Shown one piece after another: positions 1-10,671 of a DNA stretch of 41,162 nucleotides. Below the pieces are notes generated by a model. It was not told the DNA's origin and ran no database searches. It saw only the letters and a program-made list of their open reading frames with translations. The stretch is from an uncultured Burkholderiales bacterium. Lineage in GTDB: Bacteria; Pseudomonadota; Gammaproteobacteria; Burkholderiales; Thiobacillaceae. The stretch's first letter is position 1; each line of letters opens with the position of its first letter. The translations under genes and the position numbers were made by a program. Location: assembly GCA_938038385.1 (NCBI GenBank), contig CALHRD010000030.1, forward strand, positions 1 through 41,162, written 5' to 3'.

Positions 1-120
<120 letters not shown>

Positions 121-135
121 CCGGGATAACAGTAT

Positions 136-172
136 CTACAAGGGCAACCGGCAGCATCGACACGGATTCAGG
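136..172 (+). repeat. half copy of the CCTGAATCCGTG dispersed repeat
   Basis: This stretch matches 40563-40598 almost base for base, with one inserted G and a few substitutions. It includes the terminal CACGGATTCAGG. Only the right half is present; the left half is missing and is replaced by the IS110 end. Confidence 0.75.
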
Positions 173-330
173 AGATAGACAGGCGAGCATCCTAAAACGA
201 GCCGAAGGCGAAGTTTCGGCGCAGGCCAACGTGAGCGCAGCGAAGGTCATGCGAGGCATGGCCGAGCGGCCGAAGCCAACACACGCAACAAAACCCCGCC
301 TGCGCAGCAATTTATTCGGCGTTTCCTCGG

Positions 331-580
331 CGCGAATGTCGCGCAAGCGACCACGAAGCGCCCTCCCCATCCCTCTCCCCCGACCCCTCCCCCCAAGGGG
401 GAGGGGAGGCTCGCTCAAGAACTCGTCCACGCGCGTGGCAAGCTGCCCGACCCCTCCCCCCAAGAGTGAGGGGAGGCTCGCGCCGCCTCTCTCCATGGGG
501 GAGAGCGGGCCGGAGGGGCTGGGGGTGAGGGAACGGACATGGCGACATTCATGCTTCGGGGTGGCGTCGCCATGTCCGTC
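331..580 (+). repeat. MITE-like intergenic repeat, longest copy
   Basis: The unit starts at GAATGTCGCGCAAGCGACCA (334-353), runs through two direct copies of a CGACCCCTCCCCCCAAG-type block (about 380 and 450), and ends in a hairpin. In that hairpin 533-546 (ACGGACATGGCGAC) pairs perfectly with 566-579 around a 19-base loop. Related copies occur at 28836-28921, 34001-34192 and 37031-37140 (reversed). Short ORFs here are by-products of the repeat. With the flanking bases it accounts for most of the 600-base gap between the two transposase fragments; bases 173-330 and 581-722 show no gene. Confidence 0.8.
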
Positions 581-728
581 GGCCCGACATCCGGACATGG
601 TCCGTGGTCGGGTTTCAGCACGACACCGGAAGTCGCCAAGCCGGATATTTCACCCGAATGAGGTCGGCACAGCCTTGAAACCCGCATAGAATCAGCGCGT
701 GGAGAAGACTTTGTGAGGGGCTGTGCCG

Positions 729-983
729 ATGCCGAAGTGCACCGCCGATGAACTGGATTTTGGGCGTCTCGGGCGCAGGGTGATCAAGGCCAACTTCGAA
801 GGCGGCGCACTCAGCGCGGACGGCGGCCTGATGCTGGTTCGCCAGGTTGATCGGCGGATCGGCCTTTCGGCCGCCGTGGCTGATGCCTTGCATGACCCGC
901 GGAATCCCCTCTGTAGACAAGGTTCGGCGCGTCGGATCGAGCACCCGTCATCCATGCCGCCCCCGGCAGCGGGGAGGTTCTGA
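729..983 (+). pseudogene. IS1380-type transposase, N-terminal remnant
   Basis: The first roughly 60 residues contain GRRVIKANFEGGALSADGG followed by LMLVRQVDRRIGL and end near ALHDPRNP. This resembles the conserved start of IS1380-family DDE transposases. The family protein is over 400 residues; here similarity stops around base 908 and the frame closes at 983. No DDE residues remain. GTG at 723 is an alternative start. It is a truncated relic just upstream of the ftsH-like gene, and the deletion joint lies between about 905 and 930. Confidence 0.6.
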
Positions 984-1016
984 CATTGAAACATCGCCCT
1001 CGTTGAGGAGACACGC

Positions 1017-2864
<1,848 letters not shown>

Positions 2865-3073
2865 TCGCGCCGACGGTTCCGCCGCCTGTTCGAGGCGTCT
2901 ATACAGTCATTGAGCGCCATCGAGGCGCGCAGCGCATTGTTCCAGCAGCCGGATCCCGGAGCAGTGAGTGGCAGACGCGCCTGCCGGCATGAGACGTGGC
3001 CCTGGCCGAACCCTTGTCCGGTGCGGGTGCCGGGAGTGATTGCATGTGTCATCGACGAGTTCCAGGAAGGGTG

Positions 3074-3094
3074 GCGGAATGCGGTATATTCCGC
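3074..3094 (+). promoter_or_regulatory. inverted repeat with possible -10 element before the PP0621/pilSR operon
   Basis: GCGGAAT (3074-3080) and ATTCCGC (3088-3094) form a 7-base inverted repeat enclosing TATATT (3085-3090), a plausible -10 hexamer. No convincing -35 is seen. The start codon lies 26 bases downstream. The rest of 2865-3120 shows nothing else recognisable. Confidence 0.3.
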
Positions 3095-3120
3095 ATCGCT
3101 TATCGACGAAAACCTCTGCC

Positions 3121-3429
3121 ATGAAGAAACCGACGACCTACGACGAGTACGTGGACCTGGTGCACCAGGCGGTGTACGAGGTGGACGAGATGCGCGCCAG
3201 CATCGAGTATGAGCCCGAATACATGGAGCGCTGGTCCGGCCTGCTCGATCTGCTCGATGGCGTGCTGCGCAGGATGTACGACGAAATGGTGGCCGATACC
3301 TACCAGTTTCCCACCGGCAAGGACCTCGCCTACATGCAGGTGCTGAACCGCTACGGCCCGGATTTCCCCTTCAAGCAGCTGCTCATCCGCATCAACGACA
3401 CCCACAAGAACGGGCTGGATCGTGCTTAA
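3121..3429 (+). CDS. conserved hypothetical protein, 102 aa
   Basis: Small soluble, acidic protein beginning MKKPTTYDEYVDLVHQAVYE, predicted to be mostly helical, with no signal peptide, membrane segment or cysteine. I do not recognise a characterised family. The ATG at 3121 is chosen over upstream in-frame starts (e.g. 3040) because it follows the promoter-like palindrome and the earlier codons look non-coding. It overlaps the next gene by 8 bases (GTG at 3422 within its last codons), so it is probably translated together with the PP0621 and pilS genes. Its role is unknown; the neighbourhood suggests surface or type IV pilus signalling only by association. Confidence 0.7.
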   Translation: MKKPTTYDEYVDLVHQAVYEVDEMRASIEYEPEYMERWSGLLDLLDGVLRRMYDEMVADTYQFPTGKDLAYMQVLNRYGPDFPFKQLLIRINDTHKNGLDRA

Positions 3430-3646
3430 GTGGCTGCTGGTCATCGCCGTCGTCGTGGTCGTTGTCCTGCTGATGAAGAGTGCCGCCCGGCGCGGCGAAT
3501 TGCCCAAGGAGAAAGCCCGCGAGGCCAAGGTTGAGGATATGGTGCGCTGCCAAGTCTGCGGTGTGAACCTGCCACGCTCCGAGGCCATCCTGAGCCGTGG
3601 TCGGTTTTACTGCGGCGAGGAACACCGCCGCCAGAACGAGGCCTGA
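3422..3646 (+). CDS. PP0621 family protein, membrane-anchored zinc-ribbon-like
   Basis: A 74-residue protein with one N-terminal membrane helix (about 3-18), a charged linker and a C-terminal CQVC...FYC motif ending in EEHRRQNEA, which may bind a metal. This layout is typical of the PP0621 family commonly found immediately upstream of pilS in gamma- and betaproteobacteria. It starts with GTG overlapping the preceding gene by 8 bases, and its stop overlaps the pilS start in TGATG. The function of the family is unknown. Confidence 0.75.
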   Translation: MLKWLLVIAVVVVVVLLMKSAARRGELPKEKAREAKVEDMVRCQVCGVNLPRSEAILSRGRFYCGEEHRRQNEA

Positions 3647-5310
3647 TGGCGAGTCCCCTGCTCGGGAGCGTGGACTATCCTGACAGTTTCTGGCGCTCCC
3701 TGCATCACCTCAACCGCTTCCGCGGCTTCCTCGCCCTGTTTTTCCTGCTGGCCCCGTTCTATGTCCACACCTCCCGCCTCGAGGAGGCCGATCCGCGCTG
3801 GCTGATGCTGGCCGGTCTGATGTATGGGCTGGTGACCTGGGTGCTCGGCCAAGTACTGGTCGCCCGGCGGCCTGCCTTCCACCAGCAGCTGTTCCTGCAC
3901 GTGGGCACCGATGTGGCCTTCATCACCTGCCTGATGGGCCTGTCGGGCGGCAATGCGAGTGGCATCGGCTTGCTGCTGATCGTCTCCATGGCGGCGGCCG
4001 GGATGCATCCCCACCCGCGCATGGTGCTGCTGCTGGCGGCCCTGGGTGCCCTGGCGGTGCTGGTGGAGCAGACCCTGCAGACCGCGCTCTGGCATGGGGC
4101 GATCGACGGCTACATGCGGGCTGGCCTGCTGGCCGTGGGTTTTTTCACGGTGTCCGGGTTTTCGCACGTTCTTGCCAAGGGTGCCCTCAGCTCGGCCCAG
4201 CTCGCCGGCGAGAAGGCCGCCCAGGCGGAGAGCCTGGCCCGGATCAACGATTGGGTCATCCAGGAATTGCACGACGGCATCCTGGTGGTGGACGCCACAG
4301 GCGAGATCCTGCAGCACAACAGTCGTGCGGAGCAGCTGCTCAACAGTCGGATCTTTCCCCACGCCTGCCTGAGTCATTGTTCCCCCGCCCTGGCCCTGCT
4401 CTGGCAGTACTGGCGCACCAGCGGCACCAATCCCGAGGCCCCGTTCACGACGGGCGGCGAGGGACGCAGGCTGCGTGCCCGCTTCACCGAACTGGAGCCG
4501 ACGCGGACCACGGGTGCCATGATCCTGCTCCGGGACATGACCGAACTGGAACGTGAGGCCCAGAATATGAAGCTCGCCGCGCTGGGCCGGCTCACCGCCA
4601 ACCTGGCGCACGAGATCCGCAACCCCCTGGCGGCCATCCAGCAGGCGGCTGCCCTGCTCGAGGAGGAGCCTTCGACGCCGACCATGGCCAGGCTCACACG
4701 CATCATCGACGACAACTCCAAGCGCCTCAACGGACTGGTGGAGGACGTGTTGTCGCTCAACCGGCGCGACCGCATGCAGCAGGAATCCATCCCGATCGAG
4801 GCGTTCCTGCGCGATTTCGTCGCCCATTGCACACAGGCCGAACGCGTACCCCTGGGCGTCATCACTCTGTCCGCGTCTGCCAATCTGCGCGTGCGTTTCG
4901 ACCGCCTGCACCTGACCCAGATCCTCTGGAACCTGATCCGCAACGCCTGGCGCTACTGCACGCGCGAGCCGGGCAGCATCGAGTTGAGCGCCGCCGCTGT
5001 CGAAGGCATGGTGCTGATCGACGTGTTCAACAACGGTGAACCGGTCTCGCCAGAGATGCAGCAGCGCCTGTTCGAGCCCTTCTACACCACCGATTCACGC
5101 GGCACGGGGCTGGGGCTGTATATTGCACGCGAGCTCGCCGAGGCCAACGGCGGCACGCTGCGCTACGTGGACAAGGCGGGTGGGGCCCTCTTTCGGGTGA
5201 GCTGTGTCCCTGACACGGAGCAGTCATCCGAGCCGCCCGCCGGGGGGACGAATTCCGTGCCGGCACGACCGGGCGAACGACTCGACAAGGAGATGAGCGC
5301 ACAGCCATGA
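3646..5310 (+). CDS. pilS: two-component sensor histidine kinase PilS
   Basis: A 554-residue inner-membrane kinase that phosphorylates PilR and controls type IV pilin transcription. The N-terminal third has about six hydrophobic helices (27-42, 53-72, 85-100, 107-120, 127-142, 157-175), followed by a PAS-like region (about 205-300). The kinase core shows the H box AHEIRNPLAAI with His322, the N box around NLIRNAWRY (Asn433) and the G box GTGLGL at 486-491. The start overlaps the preceding stop by one base, and the end overlaps pilR by four (ATGA). Membrane topology and the pilR partner support PilS rather than NtrB. No pilin gene is in the window, so the target is assumed from the family. Confidence 0.9.
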   Translation: MASPLLGSVDYPDSFWRSLHHLNRFRGFLALFFLLAPFYVHTSRLEEADPRWLMLAGLMYGLVTWVLGQVLVARRPAFHQQLFLHVGTDVAFITCLMGLSGGNASGIGLLLIVSMAAAGMHPHPRMVLLLAALGALAVLVEQTLQTALWHGAIDGYMRAGLLAVGFFTVSGFSHVLAKGALSSAQLAGEKAAQAESLARINDWVIQELHDGILVVDATGEILQHNSRAEQLLNSRIFPHACLSHCSPALALLWQYWRTSGTNPEAPFTTGGEGRRLRARFTELEPTRTTGAMILLRDMTELEREAQNMKLAALGRLTANLAHEIRNPLAAIQQAAALLEEEPSTPTMARLTRIIDDNSKRLNGLVEDVLSLNRRDRMQQESIPIEAFLRDFVAHCTQAERVPLGVITLSASANLRVRFDRLHLTQILWNLIRNAWRYCTREPGSIELSAAAVEGMVLIDVFNNGEPVSPEMQQRLFEPFYTTDSRGTGLGLYIARELAEANGGTLRYVDKAGGALFRVSCVPDTEQSSEPPAGGTNSVPARPGERLDKEMSAQP

Positions 5311-6638
5311 GCACACCCTGCATCCTCATCGTCGACGACGAGCCCGACCTGCGCGAGGTGCTGGAGCTGGCCCTGCTGCGCATGGGTCTGGAGACCGTCA
5401 CCGCCGAGGATGTGGCCACGGCACGCGCCCAGCTCGGCAGGCGGCGTTTCGATCTGGTGCTCACCGACATGCGTCTGCCCGACGGCGAGGGGCTGGAGGT
5501 GGTGCGCTGCGTCGCACAGCAGAGCCCGTCGACGCCGGTGGCGGTGATCACCGCCTATGGCAGCACGGAAAACGCCATCACCGCCCTCAAGGCGGGTGCC
5601 TTCGATTACCTGATGAAGCCGGTCAAGCTGGACGTGCTGCGCACCTTGGTCAAGACCGCCCTCAAGGTGCCGGACGGTCCCAAGGTCGGCAGGGACGCCC
5701 CCCGACTGATTGGCGAATCCGCGCCCATGCAGAGCATCCGCGCCAGGATCGACAAGCTTGCGCGCAGCCAGGCGCCGGTATTCGTCTCCGGCGAGTCCGG
5801 CACCGGCAAGGAAGTGGCCGCGCGCCTCATCCATGCCCTGGGACCGCGTGCCGGCAAACCCTTCGTGGCAGTGAACTGCGGCGCGATCCCGGAGAACCTG
5901 ATGGAAAGCGAGTTCTTCGGCTACCGGAAGGGCGCCTTCACCGGCGCGGACACCGACCGGGAAGGCTTTTTCCAGGCCGCATCCGGCGGCACGCTGTTCC
6001 TCGACGAGGTGGCCGAGTTGCCCATGGCGATGCAGGTGAAACTGCTGCGTGCCATCCAGGAACGTCGTGTGCGGCGTGTCGGCGGTATCGACGAGGAAGC
6101 GGTGGATGTGCGCCTGATCAGTGCCTCGCATCAGGACCTCGGGCGTGCCGTCGAGGCCGGCCGCTTCCGCCACGACCTGTATTACCGCCTCAACGTCATC
6201 GAACTCAGGATGCCGGCGCTGCGCGAGCGCCAGGAGGACATCCCGCTGCTCGCCCGGCACATCGCCGAGCGACTCGCCGCGGTCGCAGGCCAACCCCTGC
6301 CCCGGCTCACGGACGACGCCCTGGACGCACTCAGACGCTATTCCTTTCCCGGCAATGTGCGCGAGCTGGAAAACATTCTGGAGCGTGCCTTCGCTTTGAG
6401 CGAGGGGGGGCAGATCGTTGCCGCCGACCTCAACCTCACGCCCGAGTCACATGAGCCGGCCGAGGGCCCGGCCGGCCGAACGGAGTTGCCGCTGCAGGAC
6501 TACCTGGACAAGGTGGAACGCGAGGCCATCCTGGCGGCACTCGCTCGCACCGGCGGCAACAAGACCGCCGCCGCCCGTCTGTTGGGAGTGACCTTCCGCA
6601 GTCTGCGCTACCGCCTGGAGCGTTTGGGGATGGAATGA
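5307..6638 (+). CDS. pilR: sigma-54-dependent response regulator PilR
   Basis: A 443-residue activator with an N-terminal receiver domain (acidic pocket Asp10/Asp11, phospho-acceptor Asp54, Lys104), an AAA+ domain and a C-terminal Fis-type helix-turn-helix. The AAA+ domain has Walker A GESGTGKE at 162-169, the sigma-54 contact loop GAFTGA at 209-214 and Walker B GGTLFLDE at 227-234. The helix-turn-helix begins around GGNKTAAARLLG. It is translationally coupled to pilS by a 4-base overlap. It should activate sigma-54 promoters, classically pilA. A sigma-54 promoter exists at 18073 before fliK, but flagellar genes are normally under FleQ-type activators, so a link is not implied. Confidence 0.92.
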   Translation: MSTPCILIVDDEPDLREVLELALLRMGLETVTAEDVATARAQLGRRRFDLVLTDMRLPDGEGLEVVRCVAQQSPSTPVAVITAYGSTENAITALKAGAFDYLMKPVKLDVLRTLVKTALKVPDGPKVGRDAPRLIGESAPMQSIRARIDKLARSQAPVFVSGESGTGKEVAARLIHALGPRAGKPFVAVNCGAIPENLMESEFFGYRKGAFTGADTDREGFFQAASGGTLFLDEVAELPMAMQVKLLRAIQERRVRRVGGIDEEAVDVRLISASHQDLGRAVEAGRFRHDLYYRLNVIELRMPALRERQEDIPLLARHIAERLAAVAGQPLPRLTDDALDALRRYSFPGNVRELENILERAFALSEGGQIVAADLNLTPESHEPAEGPAGRTELPLQDYLDKVEREAILAALARTGGNKTAAARLLGVTFRSLRYRLERLGME

Positions 6639-6655
6639 CGCCGGGCGCGGCGGTC

Positions 6656-8107
6656 TCAGCCCGTCCCATGCTTTTGCGCCACCATGCGGTCGAGGGCATG
6701 CATGACCGCTTCGCTGCCCGCCTCCATCTCCTCCAAGGCATGGCGGATGCGCGCCTGCACCGCACCGTCCTCGGCCCAGTTCTCGGCGAGCAGATCCAGG
6801 ATTGCGTGCGCGGCGTGGTGCACCTGGTGGTGCGGCCCATCCAGCTCGCGGTAGGCGGTCGTCGCGCCGAAACGCTCCCGGCCTTCACCATCGTACCAGC
6901 GCCCAAGCCGGCAGCCGTGATTGTCCACTTCGACCGCCCTGACGTGTTCAACCGCCTCGCGGTTGGTGCTCAGGGTCATGTAGGCGCGCTGTTTGTAGAC
7001 CACGTGATCGACCTTCACCAGCGACACGAAGCTCTTGTCCAGCGCGTGTTCCAGGCGCTCGACGGTGGCGCCGGCGGCACGCGAGAACTGGGCGAAGCGG
7101 CTCGCCATCTCGGCGACCGTCCGGCTCGAGCTTTGTGTGCGTTCGCGCATGGCGGCAGAGTCGGTCAACATGGTGGCGGCCTCGCCGAGCAGCCCCTCCA
7201 TCACCCGGCCGATGGACACCGAGGCATCCTTGGTCTTCTCGGCCAGTTTGCGCACCTCGTCGGCCACCACGGCGAAACCGCGCCCCGCCTCGCCGGCACG
7301 CGCAGCCTCGATGGCGGCGTTGAGCGCCAGCAGATTGGTCTGGTCGGCGATGGTGTTGATGAGTGATACCGCCTGCTGGATCTCGTCGCCGCGCGCGTTC
7401 AGTCCGGCGATCGCTTGGGCGGCGTGTTCGACGCGGGCGCGGATGTCGTCGAGTTCCGCCACCACCTGCTCCACCTTCGCCTGGCTGGACTCTGCATCCT
7501 GCCGGGTTTGTGCCGCTTCTTGCACCACCTGCTGCATGGCCTGGGTGATCTGCAAAAGGTCGTTTTGGGTGGAAGAGAGATTTTTCAGCAGGTTCTGGGT
7601 GTTCAGGTCGTGCGCCCGGCCCAGGAGGGCATTGCGCATCTGGCTGCGCATGTTCTCGGCCATCGCCTTGAGCAGCCTGTTCTGATTTTCCAAACCCCGG
7701 CTGAAGCCGCCGTGCAGTCCGGCCTGTAGCGTGAGCCGATGGAAACGGCGGTCGAGATGGGCGCGGAAGCTGGCGGCCTGTTCGCGGTTGAAGGCCTCGA
7801 GCTGATCGAGCATCTCGTTCAACGACCAGGCGATCGGCTGCAGGCTGGGCGACAGGGTGTGGATGTGGGTCAGACGCTGGTTGAAGCGCCCCATGACGAT
7901 GGCATCGGTGAGTGAGCGCAGTTGGACCAAACCGCTTCGCATCGCCCGACTGCCTGCCAGCGAAAGCCAGGTCACGGCGATGCCGGCGCTGGGCAGCAAG
8001 AGCCACCAAAGGCTGGCCCCCGCCAGGAGGAGCGCGGCTCCGGCGACAACCCAGAGCGAGAGGTTGCACCCGGCGGTGAACGACAGACGATGTTGCAGGG
8101 GGGTCAT
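6656..8107 (-). CDS. methyl-accepting chemotaxis protein with C-terminal CZB domain
   Basis: A 483-residue chemoreceptor. Two adjacent N-terminal hydrophobic segments (about 17-33 and 36-50) leave almost no periplasmic sensor. A HAMP-like helix and long coiled coil follow, then the signalling hairpin around [20 protein letters not shown] (255-274). The C-terminus has the chemoreceptor zinc-binding layout: His368, the motif CRLGRWY with Cys399, and a His cluster at 426-434. CZB domains bind zinc and in some receptors sense oxidants or pH. Its ATG overlaps the stop of the PAS-only gene upstream by four bases, so the two form an operon and probably one split aerotaxis receptor. It converges on pilR with a 17-base gap. 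Confidence 0.92.
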   Translation of the reverse strand: MTPLQHRLSFTAGCNLSLWVVAGAALLLAGASLWWLLLPSAGIAVTWLSLAGSRAMRSGLVQLRSLTDAIVMGRFNQRLTHIHTLSPSLQPIAWSLNEMLDQLEAFNREQAASFRAHLDRRFHRLTLQAGLHGGFSRGLENQNRLLKAMAENMRSQMRNALLGRAHDLNTQNLLKNLSSTQNDLLQITQAMQQVVQEAAQTRQDAESSQAKVEQVVAELDDIRARVEHAAQAIAGLNARGDEIQQAVSLINTIADQTNLLALNAAIEAARAGEAGRGFAVVADEVRKLAEKTKDASVSIGRVMEGLLGEAATMLTDSAAMRERTQSSSRTVAEMASRFAQFSRAAGATVERLEHALDKSFVSLVKVDHVVYKQRAYMTLSTNREAVEHVRAVEVDNHGCRLGRWYDGEGRERFGATTAYRELDGPHHQVHHAAHAILDLLAENWAEDGAVQARIRHALEEMEAGSEAVMHALDRMVAQKHGTG

Positions 8108-8631
8108 GTCAACTCCTGGCCGAGCACGAAGCGGTCATAATCGGTGCCGTGGCCGGCCAGCAGGTCCTGCAGAAAGGCGATCGAGGCGGCGGGGGCGTCC
8201 TTGGGGCCTGCGCGCTGCTCGATCTGTCGCATCTGTGCATAGATGTCCTCCATCCGGCGCACGGCCTCGCGGTGTGGCGCGCGCCGCACCGAGTAGTAGC
8301 CCTCGATCCTGCCCTCGGGGCTGTAACTGGGTGTGACGTGGGCGAACACCCAGTAGAAGCTGCCGTCCCGGGCCATGTTCTTCACATAGGCGAAACACTC
8401 CTGGCCGGCGCTGATCGTGTCCCACAGCAGCTTGAATACCCCGCGCGGCATGTCCGGGTGGCGGATGATGTTGTGCTGGGCGCCCAACAGCTCGGCCTCC
8501 GAGTAGCCGGAAAACTCGATGAAGATACGGTTGCCGTAGCTGATGCGCCCCTTGAGGTCGGTCTTGGAGACGATGAAGTCGTCCTCGCGCATGCGGCGCT
8601 CGACTGTGGTCGGCTGGATGCGGTTTTTCAT
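8104..8631 (-). CDS. Aer-type PAS domain protein (stand-alone aerotaxis sensor)
   Basis: A 175-residue soluble protein whose first 120 residues match the FAD-binding PAS domain of Aer: [17 protein letters not shown], then [17 protein letters not shown] and [16 protein letters not shown]. No membrane segment or signalling domain follows, only a short helical tail. The downstream chemoreceptor overlaps by four bases, which suggests that the PAS subunit senses redox or oxygen and passes the signal to it. A sigma-28-type promoter lies 30 bases upstream, consistent with late flagellar-class expression. FAD binding is a family property and is not visible directly. Confidence 0.88.
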   Translation of the reverse strand: MKNRIQPTTVERRMREDDFIVSKTDLKGRISYGNRIFIEFSGYSEAELLGAQHNIIRHPDMPRGVFKLLWDTISAGQECFAYVKNMARDGSFYWVFAHVTPSYSPEGRIEGYYSVRRAPHREAVRRMEDIYAQMRQIEQRAGPKDAPAASIAFLQDLLAGHGTDYDRFVLGQELT

Positions 8632-8661
8632 GGCCGAAGCGTGACGGATTCAATGTCCGCA

Positions 8662-8688
8662 TCATCGGCAACTGCGGCGTAAACTTGA
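8662..8688 (-). promoter_or_regulatory. sigma-28 (FliA) promoter of the aerotaxis operon
   Basis: Read on the minus strand: TCAAGTTT (8688-8681), an 11-base spacer, and GCCGATGA (8669-8662). The FliA consensus is TAAAGTTT-N11-GCCGATAA, so 14 of 16 positions match with exact spacing. The PAS gene starts 30 bases further on. Confidence 0.85.
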
Positions 8689-8723
8689 GGGCACGCCAAG
8701 GGCCATGAGGGGGCGCTGCGCCC

Positions 8724-9725
8724 TCAGCTCAGGGCGATGGCGAGATAGGTGGCGTAGAGCATCCCATTGACCGCGAGCATCCACACCCTGAGCTGCCCGC
8801 GCGCGAGCATCAGCCTCAGCCATAGGGCCGCCAACAGGGTGATCACCACGCCGGCCAGCACCTCCTTCTGCGGCGCCCAGGGGGTGAGCAGGATGCCGAT
8901 GGCCGGCAACAGGGTACCCTGAAAGACCATGGCGCCGGTGATGTTGCCGAAGGCGAGCGTATCCTTGTGGCGGCGGATCCAGAGGATGGAGTTGACCTTC
9001 TCCGGCAGCTCCGTGGCGACGGGCACGACCATCAGGCTCAACAGCAGGGCGGAGATGCCGAGCAGCGGGGCGGCCTCCTCGATGCCGTGGATGAAGCCGC
9101 GCGCGCCGGCGATCAACAGCGCCAGCCCGATGCCCAACTGCAGGAGGATGGTGAACAGGTGTTCCGGCAGGCCGAGGCGGCTGAGCAGCATGGGTTGGTG
9201 CGCCTCGGTGGCATGACCGTCCTTGACCAGTTTTTCTGAGGCCTTCAGCGTCAGCAGGACATAAAAGAAATAGATCAGCACCATGACGAAGGCCAGGGCC
9301 GCGCGGATGCCGGACGTGTCGTGCGGTACGAACAGGGCCACGCAGGCGAGCATGAAGGCGCCCAGGAAGAAATCGAGGTCGCGCTTGAGGCCGGTGCGCT
9401 CCGGCGTGAGATGTCCCTGGCCGCCGCGCCGCTTCCATACCGCCAGGGCCATCAGGAAGAGCGACAGGGTGGAGAGCATGAGCGGTGCGCCGAGGATCGC
9501 CCCCACGCCGATCTCCTCGTTCAGTTGCTGGTTCCGTGTGCCGGCGAAGATCGCCAGCAAGGGCACCAGGGTCTCCGGCATGGCGGTGCCGACGGCGGCG
9601 AAGAGCGAGCCGGTTACCCCTTCCGAGATCTTCAGCCGCTCACCCAGATGCTCCAGGGCGTTGACGAACACCTCGGCGGCGATGAGGATCAGTATCAGGA
9701 AAAAGAGCATCTCGATGACCAGCAT
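8724..9725 (-). CDS. sodium/calcium exchanger-family membrane protein
   Basis: A 333-residue polytopic inner-membrane protein with about ten hydrophobic segments and two alpha-repeat motifs. The first is in the LFAAVGTAMPETLVPLLAI region, the second in LLSLMVVPVATELPEKVNSI followed by a GNITGAMVFQGTLLP segment. The paired repeats with acidic residues in GTAMPE and ATELPE are the cation-binding hallmark of the CaCA superfamily (YrbG-like). The start is set at 9725, where a GGAG precedes the ATG and the hydrophobic N-terminus begins; the longer frame to 9830 would add a polar, implausible leader. It diverges from the thioredoxin gene across 72 bases. The ion specificity is not determinable. Confidence 0.85.
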   Translation of the reverse strand: MLVIEMLFFLILILIAAEVFVNALEHLGERLKISEGVTGSLFAAVGTAMPETLVPLLAIFAGTRNQQLNEEIGVGAILGAPLMLSTLSLFLMALAVWKRRGGQGHLTPERTGLKRDLDFFLGAFMLACVALFVPHDTSGIRAALAFVMVLIYFFYVLLTLKASEKLVKDGHATEAHQPMLLSRLGLPEHLFTILLQLGIGLALLIAGARGFIHGIEEAAPLLGISALLLSLMVVPVATELPEKVNSILWIRRHKDTLAFGNITGAMVFQGTLLPAIGILLTPWAPQKEVLAGVVITLLAALWLRLMLARGQLRVWMLAVNGMLYATYLAIALS

Positions 9726-9797
9726 GCAGGGCTCCGTCGGTCTGCGGCCAGGCATTCTAGCAGCCAGGCCGACCCGGAATCGGGCAGAATCCATGGC

Positions 9798-10127
9798 ATG
9801 GAGGTCGTCGACGAATTCACCCTGCACCACCGACTGACGCAGACCCCGGGCATCAGCCTGGTGCTGTTCACCAGCCCGACTTGTGGCACCTGCCGAAGCG
9901 TGGAGAGGTTGTTACCTGCCGCCGTCCCATCGGACGTGCGTCTGTTTCGTGTCGACGTGCAACAGGCCATCGGCCTGGCGCGTGCCTACGAGGTGTTTCA
10001 TTTGCCGGCCCTGTTCCTGTTCCGCGACGGGCATTACCACGCCCGGCTCGACTGCGAGGTGACGCCGGCGACACTCGGCCGCGCCATCGACGCGGCGCTG
10101 GCGGCACCGGCGCAGGACGAGCCGTGA
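9798..10127 (+). CDS. thioredoxin-family protein
   Basis: A 109-residue cytoplasmic thioredoxin-fold protein with the redox motif CGTC (in SPTCGTCRSVE), the strand VRLFRVDVQQAIGLARAYEV and the cis-proline segment VFHLPALFLFRDG. The usual thioredoxin motif is CGPC; threonine at the third position changes the redox potential and is seen in divergent thioredoxins. The ATG at 9798 fits the domain start; an upstream extension of the frame is the shadow of the antiporter gene. It is followed after 10 bases by ampD, so probably co-transcribed. Confidence 0.85.
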   Translation: MEVVDEFTLHHRLTQTPGISLVLFTSPTCGTCRSVERLLPAAVPSDVRLFRVDVQQAIGLARAYEVFHLPALFLFRDGHYHARLDCEVTPATLGRAIDAALAAPAQDEP

Positions 10128-10137
10128 GGGTCCAAGC

Positions 10138-10668
10138 GTGAAGTTCGATGCCGAGGGTTGGATCGATGGGATACGGCACATCCCCTCGCCCAACTGCGAT
10201 GAGCGTCCCGCCGGCGAGGCCATCGTGCTGGTGGTGATCCACAACATCAGCCTGCCGCCGGGCGAGTTTGGCGGGCCGGGCGTGATCGAACTGTTCACCG
10301 ACCGCCTAGAGCCGGCAGCGCATCCTTACTACCAGGGCATCCGGGGCCTGCGCGTCTCGGCCCATTTTTTCATCCGCCGCGACGGCGAGACGATCCAGTT
10401 CGTGCCCTGCAGCAAGCGCGCCTGGCATGCCGGGGTGTCGAGCTGGCGCGGCAGGGAGCGCTGCAACGACTTTTCCGTCGGCATCGAACTGGAAGGCAGC
10501 GACGAGACGCCCTTCACCGACGCCCAGTACGCGGCCCTCGACGACCTGCTCGCGGCGCTGCGCGTTGCCTATCCCATCGAGGACGTCGTCGGCCACGCCG
10601 ACATCGCCCCCGGCCGCAAGACCGATCCGGGGCCGTGCTTCGACTGGTCGCGGCTGGCCCGGCGTTGA
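10138..10668 (+). CDS. ampD: 1,6-anhydro-N-acetylmuramyl-L-alanine amidase AmpD
   Basis: A 176-residue cytoplasmic zinc amidase (Amidase_2) that cleaves the peptide from anhydro-muropeptides during cell-wall recycling and so keeps AmpR-type regulators quiet. Zinc ligands are visible at His35 (VIHNIS), His153 (GHADIAPGR) and Asp163 (KTDPGPCFDW), with Lys161 and Glu117 in the expected catalytic places. It has family length and no signal peptide, which separates it from AmpDh2/3. The start codon is GTG, preceded by a GAGGG ribosome site. It converges on panD with a gap of three bases. Confidence 0.95.
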   Translation: MKFDAEGWIDGIRHIPSPNCDERPAGEAIVLVVIHNISLPPGEFGGPGVIELFTDRLEPAAHPYYQGIRGLRVSAHFFIRRDGETIQFVPCSKRAWHAGVSSWRGRERCNDFSVGIELEGSDETPFTDAQYAALDDLLAALRVAYPIEDVVGHADIAPGRKTDPGPCFDWSRLARR

Positions 10669-10671
10669 CGC

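Noticed and set aside
331-580. CRISPR array or integron attC site
   Set aside because: Repeats are not evenly spaced with unique spacers, and no cas or integrase genes are present; the repeats match elsewhere in the window as whole elements.
5307-6638. Flagellar regulator FleR/FleQ instead of PilR
   Set aside because: The coupled kinase has the six-helix membrane domain of PilS and PP0621 lies upstream, both typical of the pil locus.
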